From contig WUJK01000018.1 of the NCBI GenBank assembly GCA_011317545.1, positions 186,001 to 250,000 of the forward strand: a DNA stretch of 64,000 nt. The letters are read 5' to 3'. Positions 37,276 to 48,130 of the stretch are shown here, one piece after another. The notes under the pieces were generated by a model. That model ran no database searches and was not told where the DNA came from. It saw nothing but the letters and a program-made list of their open reading frames with translations. The stretch is from Coniella vitis (Eukaryota; Ascomycota; Sordariomycetes; Diaporthales; Schizoparmaceae). Both the position numbers and the translations under genes were made by a program. The stretch's first letter is position 1. Each line of letters begins with the position of its first letter.

Positions 37276-38515
37276 GCGAGCCGTTTGGTGGCTACGAGGC
37301 AAGTGTTGGAAATTGGCCATAGGGGTAGCTGGTATCATGCCGAGAAGTATCTCTACGTTTACAGGCCGTTCCCAGTTTGAAACAGGGCAATTGTACACTT
37401 CAAATATCCCAATCATTCCCACCTGGTGTGGTTGCAAGACCTGTCCAATACACTGCCCAAGATAAGATGAGTTGGATGTGCCCCATCTACTTCAGAACCT
37501 TTGTTTACAATACCCAATATTACTACTTTCATGCTGAATAGCTTCAGCCTACAAGTGCATCCTTTCTCCTTTGTATTGAAATCCTGAGGCCAGATGTACC
37601 AAGCAAGTGGCAGAGTATGACATTGTATTTTCAAAAGCAAGGAAATTCGTGTCTCAAACCAGCACACTACTTTACTTGGTGTCCTCAGAATCACCGGACG
37701 GTCTTCCTAAAGCAAGAAGCTACCCACGACACAGCAATTCAAACATTATGAAAATCCTCAATGTCCCCAGACAGGTCTGTAGCTCCCACCAGATAATATC
37801 CTCCCGTCGATCAGACTGCCATTGCTAGAATAGTGCACAACCCCCTGGATGTGGAAATGGAAAAGAACATGTAAGAGGTCTGCTGAAACCACTTATTGTT
37901 CTTACTCAAGAGTATTGTGGTCCCTTACTCTACCCTCTTCAGATCTTGCTATTGTATTTTCTTCATGACTGCCTAGTCAGTTTATCATCACACACGTCGA
38001 CTTTCTTCATCCTGGCCCAGACACTGGCCCATCAAATAACTGCCCAGCTGGGTCCTTCATCCCCTCGCCGTCGCCACCACGGTCCTAGAAGCTCCCATGG
38101 ACAAGAACCCAGCCTGCCAGTGACTGACTGGCAGAGTCCAAGCACAGACCGCCCCTGGCACACGATGTCTCGACGGCTTCGTTTCCAAGAACTATATAAA
38201 GCCAGCCCCGTTCCCCGCTCGAACGTGGACCAGGTTCCGTTTCTCTTCCTTCTTTCTTTTTCTTGACAGGTCCAGACTTCGAAGCGGATTCTTCACATTG
38301 GTTCAAGCGCCCAACCCTTTCAAACACCTACACTTGATTCACCACCCACCCCCCTGCCCACGCACATTGGACTCTGACTTTAGTTCGTTTCTGCTTCCCA
38401 GCCCAGTTTCCTATTTCTTTTCTCTGCGTACTGGCTCCCTGGCCGCCTTAGTGCAGCATTTTCTCGCAAACAGTTCCTCTACTGCGCCCTCCATCTTTCT
38501 ACAAAGGCATTCAGA
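37276..38515. other. Intergenic with promoter of DUF3716-like gene
   Basis: No gene is supported. The second half carries a canonical TATA sequence (listed separately) and a long CT-rich leader, including 'TTCTTTTTCTTGACAG' ending at about 38270, which could be the acceptor of a leader intron. Confidence 0.5.
38194..38200 (+). promoter_or_regulatory. TATA box for the DUF3716-like gene
   Basis: ACTATATAAA at 38191-38200 sits in an otherwise GC-balanced stretch about 320 bases upstream of the start codon and just before a CT-rich leader. The position fits a fungal core promoter with a long 5' leader. Not tested. Confidence 0.5.
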
Positions 38516-40080
38516 ATGGCTACAACTGTCTGCACGACGACGAGCGGAAGGCTATGGCATCAATTTGCAACGGCCGGCGAGTACCTGGCCGAGGTGAGGG
38601 AGATGCCGGACGCATACAAGGCCATGGTGACGAGCCGACAAAGCCTTAGGAAGATTTCTGCCGTTCTTAGGAATGCCTCAGTCAGGCGGCCTCTGGCTTG
38701 GGGCACCAACATCAAGCCACACGATGCCGAGAATTTCTCGCACAAATTTAGCATCGGCAAGGTCAGTTGAATTCCCAATAGCTACTGCCCCGGAAAAGCA
38801 ACCCCATTCGCCAGAAACTAACGAGTTGGTTCCAACTCTTTGCATTGAACAGGCCAGTCCAAATCTAACCTCGCTTTTCATATACGTTGCTGGTGTGGAA
38901 CGCGCCGAACCCTGCTACGAGAAGCGATGCAACATCTACGCCAAGTGCGTGAGCCCTTTGCCCGAGTGGAAGAATCATGGCATCGGTAAGTATTCTTTCT
39001 TTACGCTTTTCTTCCCCTGCAGTCACTAGCTCCCCAAAAGCCACAAGTCCCTCTACAAATTTCACTGCATAAATGCCACCCGGCAATGGTTTGCAATCTC
39101 GTCTTTTTCCTTTTCTATCCCCCTCCCTTTTCTTCTCCTTCTCCGTCTTTCTCCTTTGTTGGCAGACTAGCCGACTGACCTGGCATGATTGCTTAGCATG
39201 TGGCTGCGCCGGCTGCTGGGTTTCCGGCAACCACACCCGGTGCGGGGTGTCTGCCCGTCTCAAGCTGAGAATCTTCGAATGCCCTGACTGCCGCCAACCT
39301 CATGGACTCCCACTGAAAGTCAAGAAGGCCTACTTGGCGGAGAAAGCCGCAGCTGCGGCGGCAGCTGCCGCCAATGCCGCTCCTCCAAGCGAAGCCCAGA
39401 ACACTCAAGAGGATACAACTATGTTTGTCGTTGACACAGAAGGCCATGAGCAACTGCCGCTGGCTTTGCCTATGCCTGCTGAGACGCAGGGCAAAAAGCG
39501 AAAGGCGAGAGGCACCAAGACCAAATCCGCCGACAAGAAGGTCAAGAGGAGCAATGCTGCCGATCCTGGCGATCATCCTGCCCCGCAGGTACAGCAAAAA
39601 GGCCTTGCTCCTCCTCCCGAACCTGTCTTTGCTTCTGCTCTGAATGTCCAGGATGCCCTTGAGTTTGCCGCGCCGTTTGCACCCATGGACCCAACCGACA
39701 GCAACATCCAATTCCCGACTCAGATGCAAGATTATCCCAACGGCGGTGGTTCCTACCCTCCTCCCCCAGCGCCGCCCAGCGACTCTGATGCGCACAATGT
39801 CTTTCCCTACTATAGCGCCCAGGTTGGTCTCGGCTACGACGCGTCCGCCGTCCACTACAATGAACACTTCCCGTCGTCTACTGGTCATATGACCATCGAC
39901 AACTTTGACTTTTCCATCGGACATGGCGGCCTCCAGGACGTCAGTGGAGATGGTCGCTTCGACAACGGCAGTCTTGAGGGTACGGTGGACCCTTCTTTCT
40001 TTCAACTGACCTCTGGCAACGGCGATCAAGAGCACGACGAGCAGCACGGAGCTCAACCTGGTGGAATGGAATTCAAATAG
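38516..40080 (+). CDS. Cysteine-cluster nuclear-type protein, DUF3716-like
   Basis: Exons 38516-38761, 38853-38985 and 39197-40080 give 420 residues. A compact cysteine cluster at 103-158 (Cys103, 108, 114, 128, 130, 133, 142, 155, 158, the last pair as 'CPDC') is split by the second intron and resembles the fungal DUF3716 motif, in which small Cys groups surround a 'C-x2-C-W-x-G-x-x-x-R-C' core. Such a cluster probably binds zinc. It is followed by an alanine run, a basic stretch 'KKRKARGTKTK' that could be a nuclear localisation signal, and a Pro/Asp/Gly-rich C-terminal half typical of transactivation-like disorder. I infer a nuclear, possibly DNA- or histone-associated role; no function is established for the family. 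Confidence 0.8.
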
Positions 40081-40663
40081 AGATCGATCGATTTTTTTTT
40101 CCCTTTCTTTTTGTAGTCTGGTCGTCTTCGTCTTCTTTTCTTTTTCTTTCTATTTTTCTCTTCTTTCTTTCTGGCATGGACTGGACCTATTCTGCGTTTA
40201 GGACAGGCGGAGTTTCGGATTTGAACGCAATGGAACGGATACAGAAAATTCGGGTTGAACAATTTCACCATAGCATCACGACGCTTCATATTCTTCATTG
40301 TCGTCGTGGTCGTCGTCGAGAGATGGCAGGATGTGCCTTTTGAAGCATGGGGGATTTAAGTGGGCAATGAAAGCATTCACGGAGTTGAACGGAATGGAAT
40401 AGACTGAACCGACCTGAACCAAACCGGCTAGTTGGTTGATGGTAGACTTCGTGGATAGATGGAACATCAGAATGCGATTTGATTTTGAGACTTGAGGTTT
40501 CTACTGTTTCTTTCCTTGTTCGCTTGCTTGCTTGCTTGATTGTTTGTTTGTGATTTTGAAGTGTGACCCACGTGATGTGATGCTTGGTGATCGCACAAAT
40601 CGCAACTTGCGATATCTTCGTTGTCAGGCGGTGTATCTCGTTCGCCGAGACGGACAAAGTTCG
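40081..40663. other. 3' flank and left flank of the hAT element
   Basis: T-rich 3' end of the preceding gene followed by unique sequence up to the transposon edge. Short GCTTGCTT repeats occur at 40520-40540. No gene is supported. Confidence 0.5.
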
Positions 40664-40679
40664 CAGGGTTGGAAAATTA
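40664..40679 (+). repeat. hAT left terminal inverted repeat
   Basis: CAGGGTTGGAAAATTA, an exact reverse complement of the sequence at 45017-45032. Confidence 0.9.
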
Positions 40680-40880
40680 GTTAGTACTTTTAGTTTTTAG
40701 TTAGTTATTAACTAACTAAGGTCTTTTTTAGTTAGTACTAACTAACTAAAGAAAAATAAAATACTAACTAAAACTAACTAAATATAAAAAAAGTACTAAC
40801 TAAAACTAACTAAAAAGAAAATTTCTCTAACTAAAACTAACTAAAACTAACTAACTTAGTTACTAACTAACTAAATATAC
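40680..40880. repeat. Left subterminal ACTAACTAA array
   Basis: The words ACTAACTAA, ACTAAAACTAA and their complements TTAGTTAG recur many times in 200 bases, in both orientations and with short AT spacers. Such subterminal motif arrays are known transposase-binding platforms in hAT elements; that role here is inferred. Confidence 0.8.
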
Positions 40881-41015
40881 TAAAAGAAAAAGAAATAAAA
40901 AATTCTTTTTAATAAAAAAAAGAAAAGTATTAATAAAAAATAGAAATAAAATAGAATAAAATAGAAGAAAATAGAAGAAAATCTATTTAAAATATATAAT
41001 AAGTCCTAAACCTAT

Positions 41016-43428
41016 TTACTCTTTATTATTATCTATTTCTTGGTTAATTTCCTCGCTTTCTTCGATAGCCTTTTTAACTTCTTTAATATCTGAAAGATTC
41101 CAACTTTTTAATAAAGCTATTTCTTTAACCGTATCCGGTAATAGCCTATTTCTCGATTTAGTAATAATATTACCCGTAATAGAGAATATTCGTTCGACGG
41201 AAGCTGAAGTAGCCGGAATTGCTAAATATCGACGGGCTAATAGGCTTAAAACCGGATATTTTAAAGTATTAAGTCGCTAGAAATCTAACGGATTAATCTA
41301 GAAATAATATATTAATAAAAGTAAATTTTTAATTAAATAAAAAGAAATAAATAAAATAATACTTACGTTATTAGGCTCTGTATCTTCTTTTATATAAAAA
41401 GATATTTCGTTCGACGACTTTTTAGCTTTAGAAATAAAGATTTCTTCTTCCGATTCGGAATTATTTTCAATAATATCGTCGTTAATAAAGGGTAACGTAT
41501 CGCTTTTAAGCCTATTTAATATTAATATTAATAAATATAAATCGAAATATAAATAGAAATATAACTTACTTCTTATATTCGTTATTTAAGAATTTAATAG
41601 CGTCGTCTTTAATAGTAGAATAATGATATAATAAACCGTTTGGTTGAAAGTATAAAAGCTTTAAACGAGGGTCGAGAATAATAGAAATAATATATACTTT
41701 ATAAAGACGTATATTCGAAGAATTAAAACGTCGAGGAAAGTATTTTTCAAGCTTTAATAATCCGGTTTCGATAGCTCGAATAAAGTCGTTATAATATTGC
41801 TTCTAAAATAAATAATTAGTATATAATATTATAAAAGAAAAAGAAAGAAACTTACGAAATATTCGTTTTCTCGAATCTTTTCTTTAAAAATAAGAATAAG
41901 CTTTTCGAGTTTATTATATATCGAATAAATATATAAAATACCCCGATTCGAAGTAGTTGAAAATTCGGCTTGGAGTTTAATACTCGGTTTAACGAATATT
42001 TCGAAAATTCGATTTAAATCTTCTAAAGCTGTAAATTCGAATTCCGAAAGAAAAATAGCCTTATAATCGCTATTAGAAGTATTTTTAGCTATATAAACTA
42101 AAGCTCCTTTTAGGATTAAAGACGATTTAATCATTTCGTACGTCGAATTCCAACGAGTAGGGGTATCTAAAAAGTATTAATAAAAAGAATAAAAAAGAAA
42201 AGAAATAAAAGAAATAAAGGAAAATATATACTTACCGAGAGAAATTCGAGTTTTATTATATTCTTCTGGAATAAGTCCTTCTTTTTTATATTTCTCGATT
42301 CCTTCTTTAAATAGCTTCTTATTTTCCGTCGTATATTTAATAAAAGTAAGAATTCTTCGTAATTTTATCGTAATATCTAAAAAAAGATAGATTAATTAAT
42401 ATATTAATTTAATAAAAATAATATAGAAGGTTTATACTTACTATTTATATATTCCGTATTATTTTCCGAATCTAAATTAATACTTTCGATATAAGAAAAT
42501 AATTCTTCTTCCGATTTCGAATTTTGAAGATAATTCGCTAATATATCGTTTACTATAATATTAATAATATACGATATACAGCGAATATCGTATTCGAACG
42601 GTTTTCCGATAATTACTAAATAATCTTCGTTATAATAGTTTATAAACGAATTATTATTCGAAGCGTTATCCCGAGTAAATCTAATAAAAGAATTAATAAA
42701 TAGCTTTTAAGAAAAAGAAAGAAAGACTTACGATATAATATTTCCAAACTCTAAAGAGGGATATTCGCTTAAAATATCTGTAATTTCTGTATAAAGATAT
42801 AGGCCCGTATACGAATCGTTAAGAACTTTAAACCCTATATATATATTAATATAAAATATAATAATATAAAGAAAATAAAAAAAGAAAAGAAAGAAAAAGA
42901 AAAAAAAAGAAAAAAAAAGAAAAAAAGAAAAAAAGAAAACCTTACCAATAAGCTTATATATAAGCTTAAAATCTGGATTAATATAAGCTATAATAATAGC
43001 TAAATATACTGTTTAATTAATAGACGTCCAAGTATCGAAAATAATAGAAAATAAACCCTTAGAATTAATATTTTCAAGAAATTGAATATTAATAATTTCT
43101 CGGGCATTTTCGTAAGTTTTCGATAGAATTCCTCGGATTTTATGCCTATTAATAATAGGCGAAAACCTATAAAATAGATCAGAAAATAGGTTTATATTAA
43201 AAGAAATAAATATATACTTACCGATTATAATAACTAAGTAATTCTTTAAAAGAAGGTGAATCGAGAATATTAAAAGAAAGGTTATTACTTATAATAAAGT
43301 CTAGAATCTTATTATAAGCTTCGTTTTCTTCGAAATCGTTTTCTCGAGGTCTTTTCTTCGAAATAGGAGTAAAGAATTCGTTAATAGCCGAAGACGATAT
43401 TTCGTTTTCTAAATATTAAGTTAATATA

Positions 43429-43477
<49 letters not shown>

Positions 43478-43933
43478 TAAATATTTACTTACTTTTAAGT
43501 TTTGTTTTTTCTGATTCTTTATTAAAAGCAATTTCTGGATGTTTATTCTGATAATATCGAACGAAATTCGAAGCTTGAAAGCCCTTAATAGGTATAATAC
43601 GCGAAAAATTACACCTATATTTATATATATTAGTATATATATATATATAAAGAAATATAGAAAATATTACTTACATCGTACATTAAATATTCATTTGCCG
43701 TTCTTTGGAATAATCGATAGGTAATAAAGTACGAATAAATAAATTATTAATAAATATATAAATATTCGACTCTTCCGCATCGGGTAAAGCGTAATTCGGA
43801 TTATTAAATTTCGAATTCTGAAAAGAAATAATCGATTCTGAATCGGAATTAATATTTCCGAATTAGCTCGAGTTAAAGGGCCGGCGATAGAAATCGAGGC
43901 TTACGATTCAGGAAGGGAGATAAAAGAATCCAT
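41016..43933 (-). pseudogene. hAT transposase, multi-exon, with RIP-type stop codons
   Basis: Reading the minus strand, about ten coding blocks separated by short AT-rich introns (GTAAGT donors) can be joined. They are a BED-finger remnant with 'ASNFVRYYQNKHPEI' (about 43490-43615), the N-terminal block with 'ILDSPSFKELLSYYNR' (43219-43411), the first catalytic Asp in 'FDTWTS' (42945-43170), 'TRDNASNNNSF' and the 'RCISYIINIIV' motif (42440-42680), 'DTPTRWNSTYEMI' (41858-42166), 'ILDPRLKLLYF' (41575-41803) and the hATC dimerisation domain 'IPATSASVERIFS' to the end (41016-41300). Two stops break the frame: TAA at 43015-43013 (expected CAA) and TAG at 41279-41277 where the family has Trp. The family's conserved His in C-x2-H-x-LN is Tyr. 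All three fit CpA-to-TpA changes. Exon limits for the first 300 bases are uncertain. Confidence 0.85.
43432..43467. repeat. (AT)n microsatellite inside the hAT element
   Basis: An uninterrupted AT dinucleotide run of about 36 bases, lying in an intron of the transposase fossil. Confidence 0.9.
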
Positions 43934-44220
43934 TTTATATAGAATAAAAGGGATAATATAAGGGTTATAAGTAATATATAAAAGTAATAAGCGAATAGAT
44001 ATAAAGATTTATCTAAAGCTTAAAGAAAGAAAGAAGAAAGATTAAGAATAAACTAAGAAAACGAGAGATATTTATATTTCTTATTCGAAATTCTAGAAGT
44101 TTCTATTATATTAATAATATATTATTAATAGAATTTCTCAGAATTCTATAGAAATTCGGTAGAAATATATAGAAGTTTATAGAAATTCGTTAAAAACCTA
44201 TAGAATTCTATAGAATTCTA

Positions 44221-44320
44221 TTAGTTTCTATTAGTTTCTATTAATTTCTATTAGTTTCTATTAACTTCTATTAGTTTCTATTAATTTCTATTAGGTTCTA
44301 TTAGATTCTATTAATTTCTA
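44221..44320. repeat. 10-bp tandem array, unit TTARTTTCTA
   Basis: Ten consecutive decamers, mostly TTAGTTTCTA or TTAATTTCTA with single-base variants. It lies between the transposase start and the right subterminal array. Confidence 0.9.
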
Positions 44321-44357
44321 TTATAGATATAATATATTTTTATAAGTTTCTTAAATT

Positions 44358-44640
44358 AAATATAATAGAATTCTAATTAAATATAATAGAATTCTAATTA
44401 AATATAATAGAATTCTAATTAAATATAATAGAATTCTAATTAAATATAATAGAATTCTAATTAAATATAATAGAATTCTAATTAAATATAATAGAATTCT
44501 AATTAATATAATAGAATTCTAATTAAATATAAAATAAACCTTTATAAAAATATATTAATAAAATATTCTTTAATAAATATTATATAATTAAAATAAATAT
44601 AATAGAATTCTAATTAAATATAATAGAATTCTAATTAAAT
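44358..44640. repeat. 21-bp tandem array with EcoRI-like core and nested duplication
   Basis: The unit AAATATAATAGAATTCTAATT occurs about eight times to 44525 and twice more at about 44598-44640. The two groups are each followed by a block beginning AAACCTTTATAAAAATATAT (from about 44535 and about 44648), so a segment of roughly 110 bp has been duplicated. The palindrome AGAATTCT is the centre of every unit. Confidence 0.85.
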
Positions 44641-44797
44641 ATAAAGTAAACCTTTATAAAAATATATTAATAAAATATTCTTTAATAAATATTATATAAT
44701 TAAAATAAATATAATTTAAATATAATTTAAATATTAATAATTTAATATATTATAAATATTATAATATATTTATTTATTTTCTTTTTTTTAAAAAAAA

Positions 44798-45016
44798 GTC
44801 TTAGTACTTTTAGTTACTAAAAGTACTAAAAATACTAACTAAACTAACTAAAGAAAAGTTTAGTACTAACTAACTAAGACTAAAGCCTATTAAAGTACTA
44901 ACTAAAACTAACTAAAAGGAAATTTAGTACTAACTAACTAAGATTAAAGATAACTAAAGTACTAACTAACTAAGGTTTTTTTTTAGTTAGTTAGTTAGTA
45001 ACTAAAAACTAAGGAT
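44798..45016. repeat. Right subterminal ACTAACTAA array
   Basis: Mirror of the left array: many ACTAACTAA and TTAGTTAG words directly inside the right terminal repeat. Confidence 0.8.
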
Positions 45017-45032
45017 TAATTTTCCAACCCTG
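45017..45032 (-). repeat. hAT right terminal inverted repeat
   Basis: TAATTTTCCAACCCTG, the exact reverse complement of the left terminal repeat. Confidence 0.9.
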
Positions 45033-45358
45033 TTGGTTATTGCTTTTCGCAAGCGATGAACATTATCTTTTTCCACATGTGAGTACTACTGTAACGTACT
45101 TGGACTTGTCGATTTCAAGGAATCAACGGAGGCCTTATGTTTCGCAACATGAGGCTAGGATTCAAATCAATAGGCTTTTAAGTTATGAAAACTAGAAAAC
45201 TGACAAAAAACAAAACAAAAAAACAGTAGCAATGCAAATCGTTTATCAATGTAGCGATTATAGAAGGACAGTTCATATATTAGGCCGAGTTAACAGCCAC
45301 TTGTATATATATGTATCAGTTGCTTAGCCTTACAAGACAGGTATCATTTTCCCCCTAA
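45033..45358. other. Right flank of hAT element and 3' flank of NOC2
   Basis: Unique AT-moderate sequence, no gene. Begins with TTGGTTAT, which does not match the left flank of the element. Confidence 0.5.
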
Positions 45359-47737
45359 TCATTCATCATCGTCGTCCTCGTCGTCCTCATCCTCATCGTC
45401 CTCGTCCTCCTCGTCCTCCTCTTCCTCCTCTTCCTCTTCCTCTTCCTCTTCCTCCTCCTCCTCTTCCTCGTTCTCCTCGTCCTCATCCTTTATCCTCCTT
45501 CGTTCTTCCTCCTTCCTCTTCTTGTCGTCCTCTTTCCTGGCTTCTTCCATCATCTTTGCTTTTTCCGCTTTCAATTTACGCTGCGTGACGACAAACACTC
45601 CGATCGGCGTTTTCTCCCAGTCGAATCCGCTAAGGAACTTGTCCACCTGGTCGCGATTCTTGGGTGCAAAGTCAACCTTGACGCGCTTCTGTTCGATAAA
45701 TTTGGCGTTGGCCTCAATCTTTTGCACCAGGAGAGCAATCTGCGTCACCAGCTTCGTATTCCTGTTGCCGTTGCCCTTTGTTGCTTTCTTGTTGCCACGC
45801 GCCTCCTTCGACCACCGCTTGAGCATAATGACAACAGGCAAGGCGAACTCGGGGGAAAGCAATATTTGTCGACCAAATGGCAAAGTACTCGCAAAAGAGC
45901 TCGACTACTTGCTCGCCCACGCCGTCCTGGTAGACACGGGTGCGCAGGTACGACTTGGGCGCCTTGTACTGGACGCTGAAATCAAGAGCCTTCAAAGTCG
46001 TCGCCTTGGGGGGCTTCTTCATCTCGGCCGAGTTGAGCACCTCCAGGAGCGCCGAGGCGAGCGGGATGTAGGTGCCGGTGGCACGCGAGACCCGCAGCAG
46101 TGAGCGGATGAGGTGGAAACGGAGGGGAAGTAGAGGGCGGTGGGGATGAGGCGCATGGCTCCCAAAGTGACTTGGACGAGCGGGTATATGAGCAGTTTCA
46201 ACTGGCTTTCTTTGTTGGATTCCGCTTCCTTGAGCAAACTGCAGTGCTCGGCGAGGACGCAAGACCAAAAGTCGAGCGAGTGAACGTACTGCCAGTTGTA
46301 GACAGCCTTGTACGACTCGTTTTGATTGTGCGTGATGCTGTTGCGCAGGTGAATGGCAAGTTGGCGGATAAAGGTAAAGGCGGTGGTGTAGCCGATGGAT
46401 TGGTCGATGCCCCAGAGCTCGGCGGCCGAGTTCTTCATGAGATTGATGCCTTGGATTGTGTTGGGGTTGGTCGAGCGGCTCCCTTGGATGAGGCCCTGGT
46501 AGGTTACCTTGAGGACAGCCTCGCGAATGCCCTTGTCGCCAATGACGACGAGTCTGCGCAGGACCAGGAAGGCTGTTATCCTGGTTGCCTCGCTGCTGGA
46601 GGATTGCGACCAGAAGTGGACGATGGTCTTGATAAGGTTCTTGAGAACTTTGCGGAAGGAGAGCAGGTAGGGCAGGAGGGGTGTGAGGGCGGAAATGGTG
46701 AGTTTCAGGGTGGCATCATCCGAGAGTGTCCCTAAGAGGTGGAGGACAGAAGCCGCGTAGCTCTTGATGAGTATGGAGAGAGTCCTGAACTTTTTGGTCT
46801 CGGTCGGTATCGTGACCTTGCCGGAAGCAGTCTCCTTGATGGGGCAGTGGTGTTGCAGCACTTCGGGAATCTGCTTGAGTGCCACTATGAGGATGTCGTG
46901 GAACACCTCTGGGTCTGAGATTGTGTATTTTTGCTTCTTCTCCTCGTCATCTTCGTTGAGGTGTGCGGCACTGCGGAAAGCCAGAACAACTTGTCGTGCA
47001 GCCCGCAGCGATTTTGTTTCGGTAATCGAAGTCTTCCATCGTGCGACCATGGTCTTGGTGAGCTCATTGCGCGAGGAAAACTCGTCGTCGTCATCCGACT
47101 CGGCCTCGACAGCGGCCTTGCTGTCCTTCTTCCTCTTCTTCTTGGGCTGCTCGTTGTCTTCGCTCCCGCTCAGCTCATCAATCTCTGCCATGTCCACATT
47201 CTCATCGAAATCAAGGGCCTCGGGGTCGTTCTCCTGCAGGTACTTGTAAAACTCGGGGTCATTCTTGGCCAGAGCATCCATGGCGCCTTTGCTCATGCCC
47301 ACGTCAGCATCGTCCGACTCAGCATCGCTGTTGTCGTCGTCACCGTCAGGGGACGCCGAGTCGCTGTCCCCGTCGTCATCATCTTGTGGCGCATCGCGCT
47401 TTCTCTTGCCCAGCTTGCCATTGGCAGCCTTGGCCTTCTTGTCACCGGCCTTCTTGTCTATGATCTCAAAGCCGCCACTGAAAAAGTCGTCGACGCTCAT
47501 GCCACTGACGGTGGCATCGGGGGCATTCTTCTTGGGCTTAGCTGCAGTCTCGTTTTCGCCGTCGGCCTTGGGGCCCTTGAAAAAGTCGTCATCGCGGGAG
47601 CGCTTTGCCTGCTTCTTGGCCTTTTGCTGGGCGCGCTGCTTGACCTTTGCGTCGGCCTTGCGCTTGTCGAGGACGCCCTTGAGGTGGTTCTTTTCGAACT
47701 TCTTGGTCGCCTTGGCGTTCTTCTTGCCGGGACCCAT
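45359..47737 (-). CDS. NOC2: Nucleolar complex protein 2 (ribosome assembly), two compensating frame breaks
   Basis: Noc2 pairs with Noc1 and Noc3 to mature and export 60S pre-ribosomes from the nucleolus. The protein would be 792 residues: a basic Lys-rich N-terminus with 'KKFEKNHLKGVLDKRK', acidic/basic low-complexity to about 235, the Noc2 alpha-helical repeat domain, and a very acidic Glu/Asp tail. Conserved sequence shifts frame twice. At the C run 46127-46124 one base seems missing ('LYFP' should continue 'LRFHLIRSLL'), and at the C run 45855-45851 one base seems extra ('NIAFP' should continue 'EFALPVVIMLKRW'). The two cancel, so frame is restored. Read literally, the protein stops after 572 residues. 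Because Noc2 is essential in yeast, sequence error is likely but a real polymorphism cannot be excluded. Start chosen at 47737; the frame is open 30 codons further up. Confidence 0.88.
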
Positions 47738-48130
47738 CTTGTTTTTGGTGGCACCTATGGGCGGAGGTTGGTGGGTGGGATGAGGATTGGTGTTGCTGGA
47801 CTTTTCGAAGGGGAAAAGCCACGGCAAAGAATGGACGTTCGAGGCGGGACTGGGTGGGCGGCCAATTGCAATTATGGATTGCTGCTTTCTCGAAAAATTT
47901 CCAGGCTTGCTGGGCGATAAGCGGCTTATCTAAACCCGTACCCTGGTGTGGTCCCCTGCCAAAAGGTACGGGGGTACTTTGGTACTTTGCGACAGGTAAC
48001 TTGACTGACAAGTGAGCGACTTGGGCAACTGCCTCGATGGGCACTCTGGCAGCCTCGCTCATGCCGTCCGCCTCGCATGCAACATCATCACTACCAAAAT
48101 GATAATGTCAAGATCCAGCTTCGCGTCAAG
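47738..48130. promoter_or_regulatory. Bidirectional promoter region NOC2/VPS28
   Basis: The 393-bp gap between two divergent start codons must hold both promoters. It contains AGGTACGGGGGTACTTTGGTACTT (47965-47988), a cluster of GGTAC words. No TATA box is obvious. Confidence 0.45.

Larger units (their letters stand above)
40664..45032. mobile_element. hAT-superfamily DNA transposon, RIP-degraded
   Basis: A 4369-bp block with sharply lower GC than its surroundings, bounded by a perfect 16-bp terminal inverted repeat beginning CAGGGTTGGAAAATTA (40664-40679 and, reversed, 45017-45032). The 5'-CAGGG start is typical of hAT elements. Inside each end lies a dense array of ACTAACTAA/TTAGTTAG words, presumably subterminal transposase-binding sites. 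The minus strand carries a multi-exon hAT transposase with all main domains but with stop codons. CpA and TpG dinucleotides look scarce while CpG persists, which is the footprint of repeat-induced point mutation. No matching 8-bp target duplication is visible: the left flank is AAAGTTCG and the right TTGGTTAT. The element is therefore probably dead unless helped by another copy. Confidence 0.88.

Noticed and set aside
44221..44640. Possible CRISPR-like array
   Set aside because: Units are directly adjacent with no unique spacers, in a fungal transposon; ordinary tandem repeats.
45359..45560. Separate acidic-tail gene
   Set aside because: The Glu/Asp-rich frame is the C-terminal end of NOC2 once the two frame breaks are considered.
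47929..48074. Candidate structured RNA in the NOC2/VPS28 gap
   Set aside because: Repeated GGTAC words give some pairing, but no tRNA or snoRNA box pattern could be recognised.
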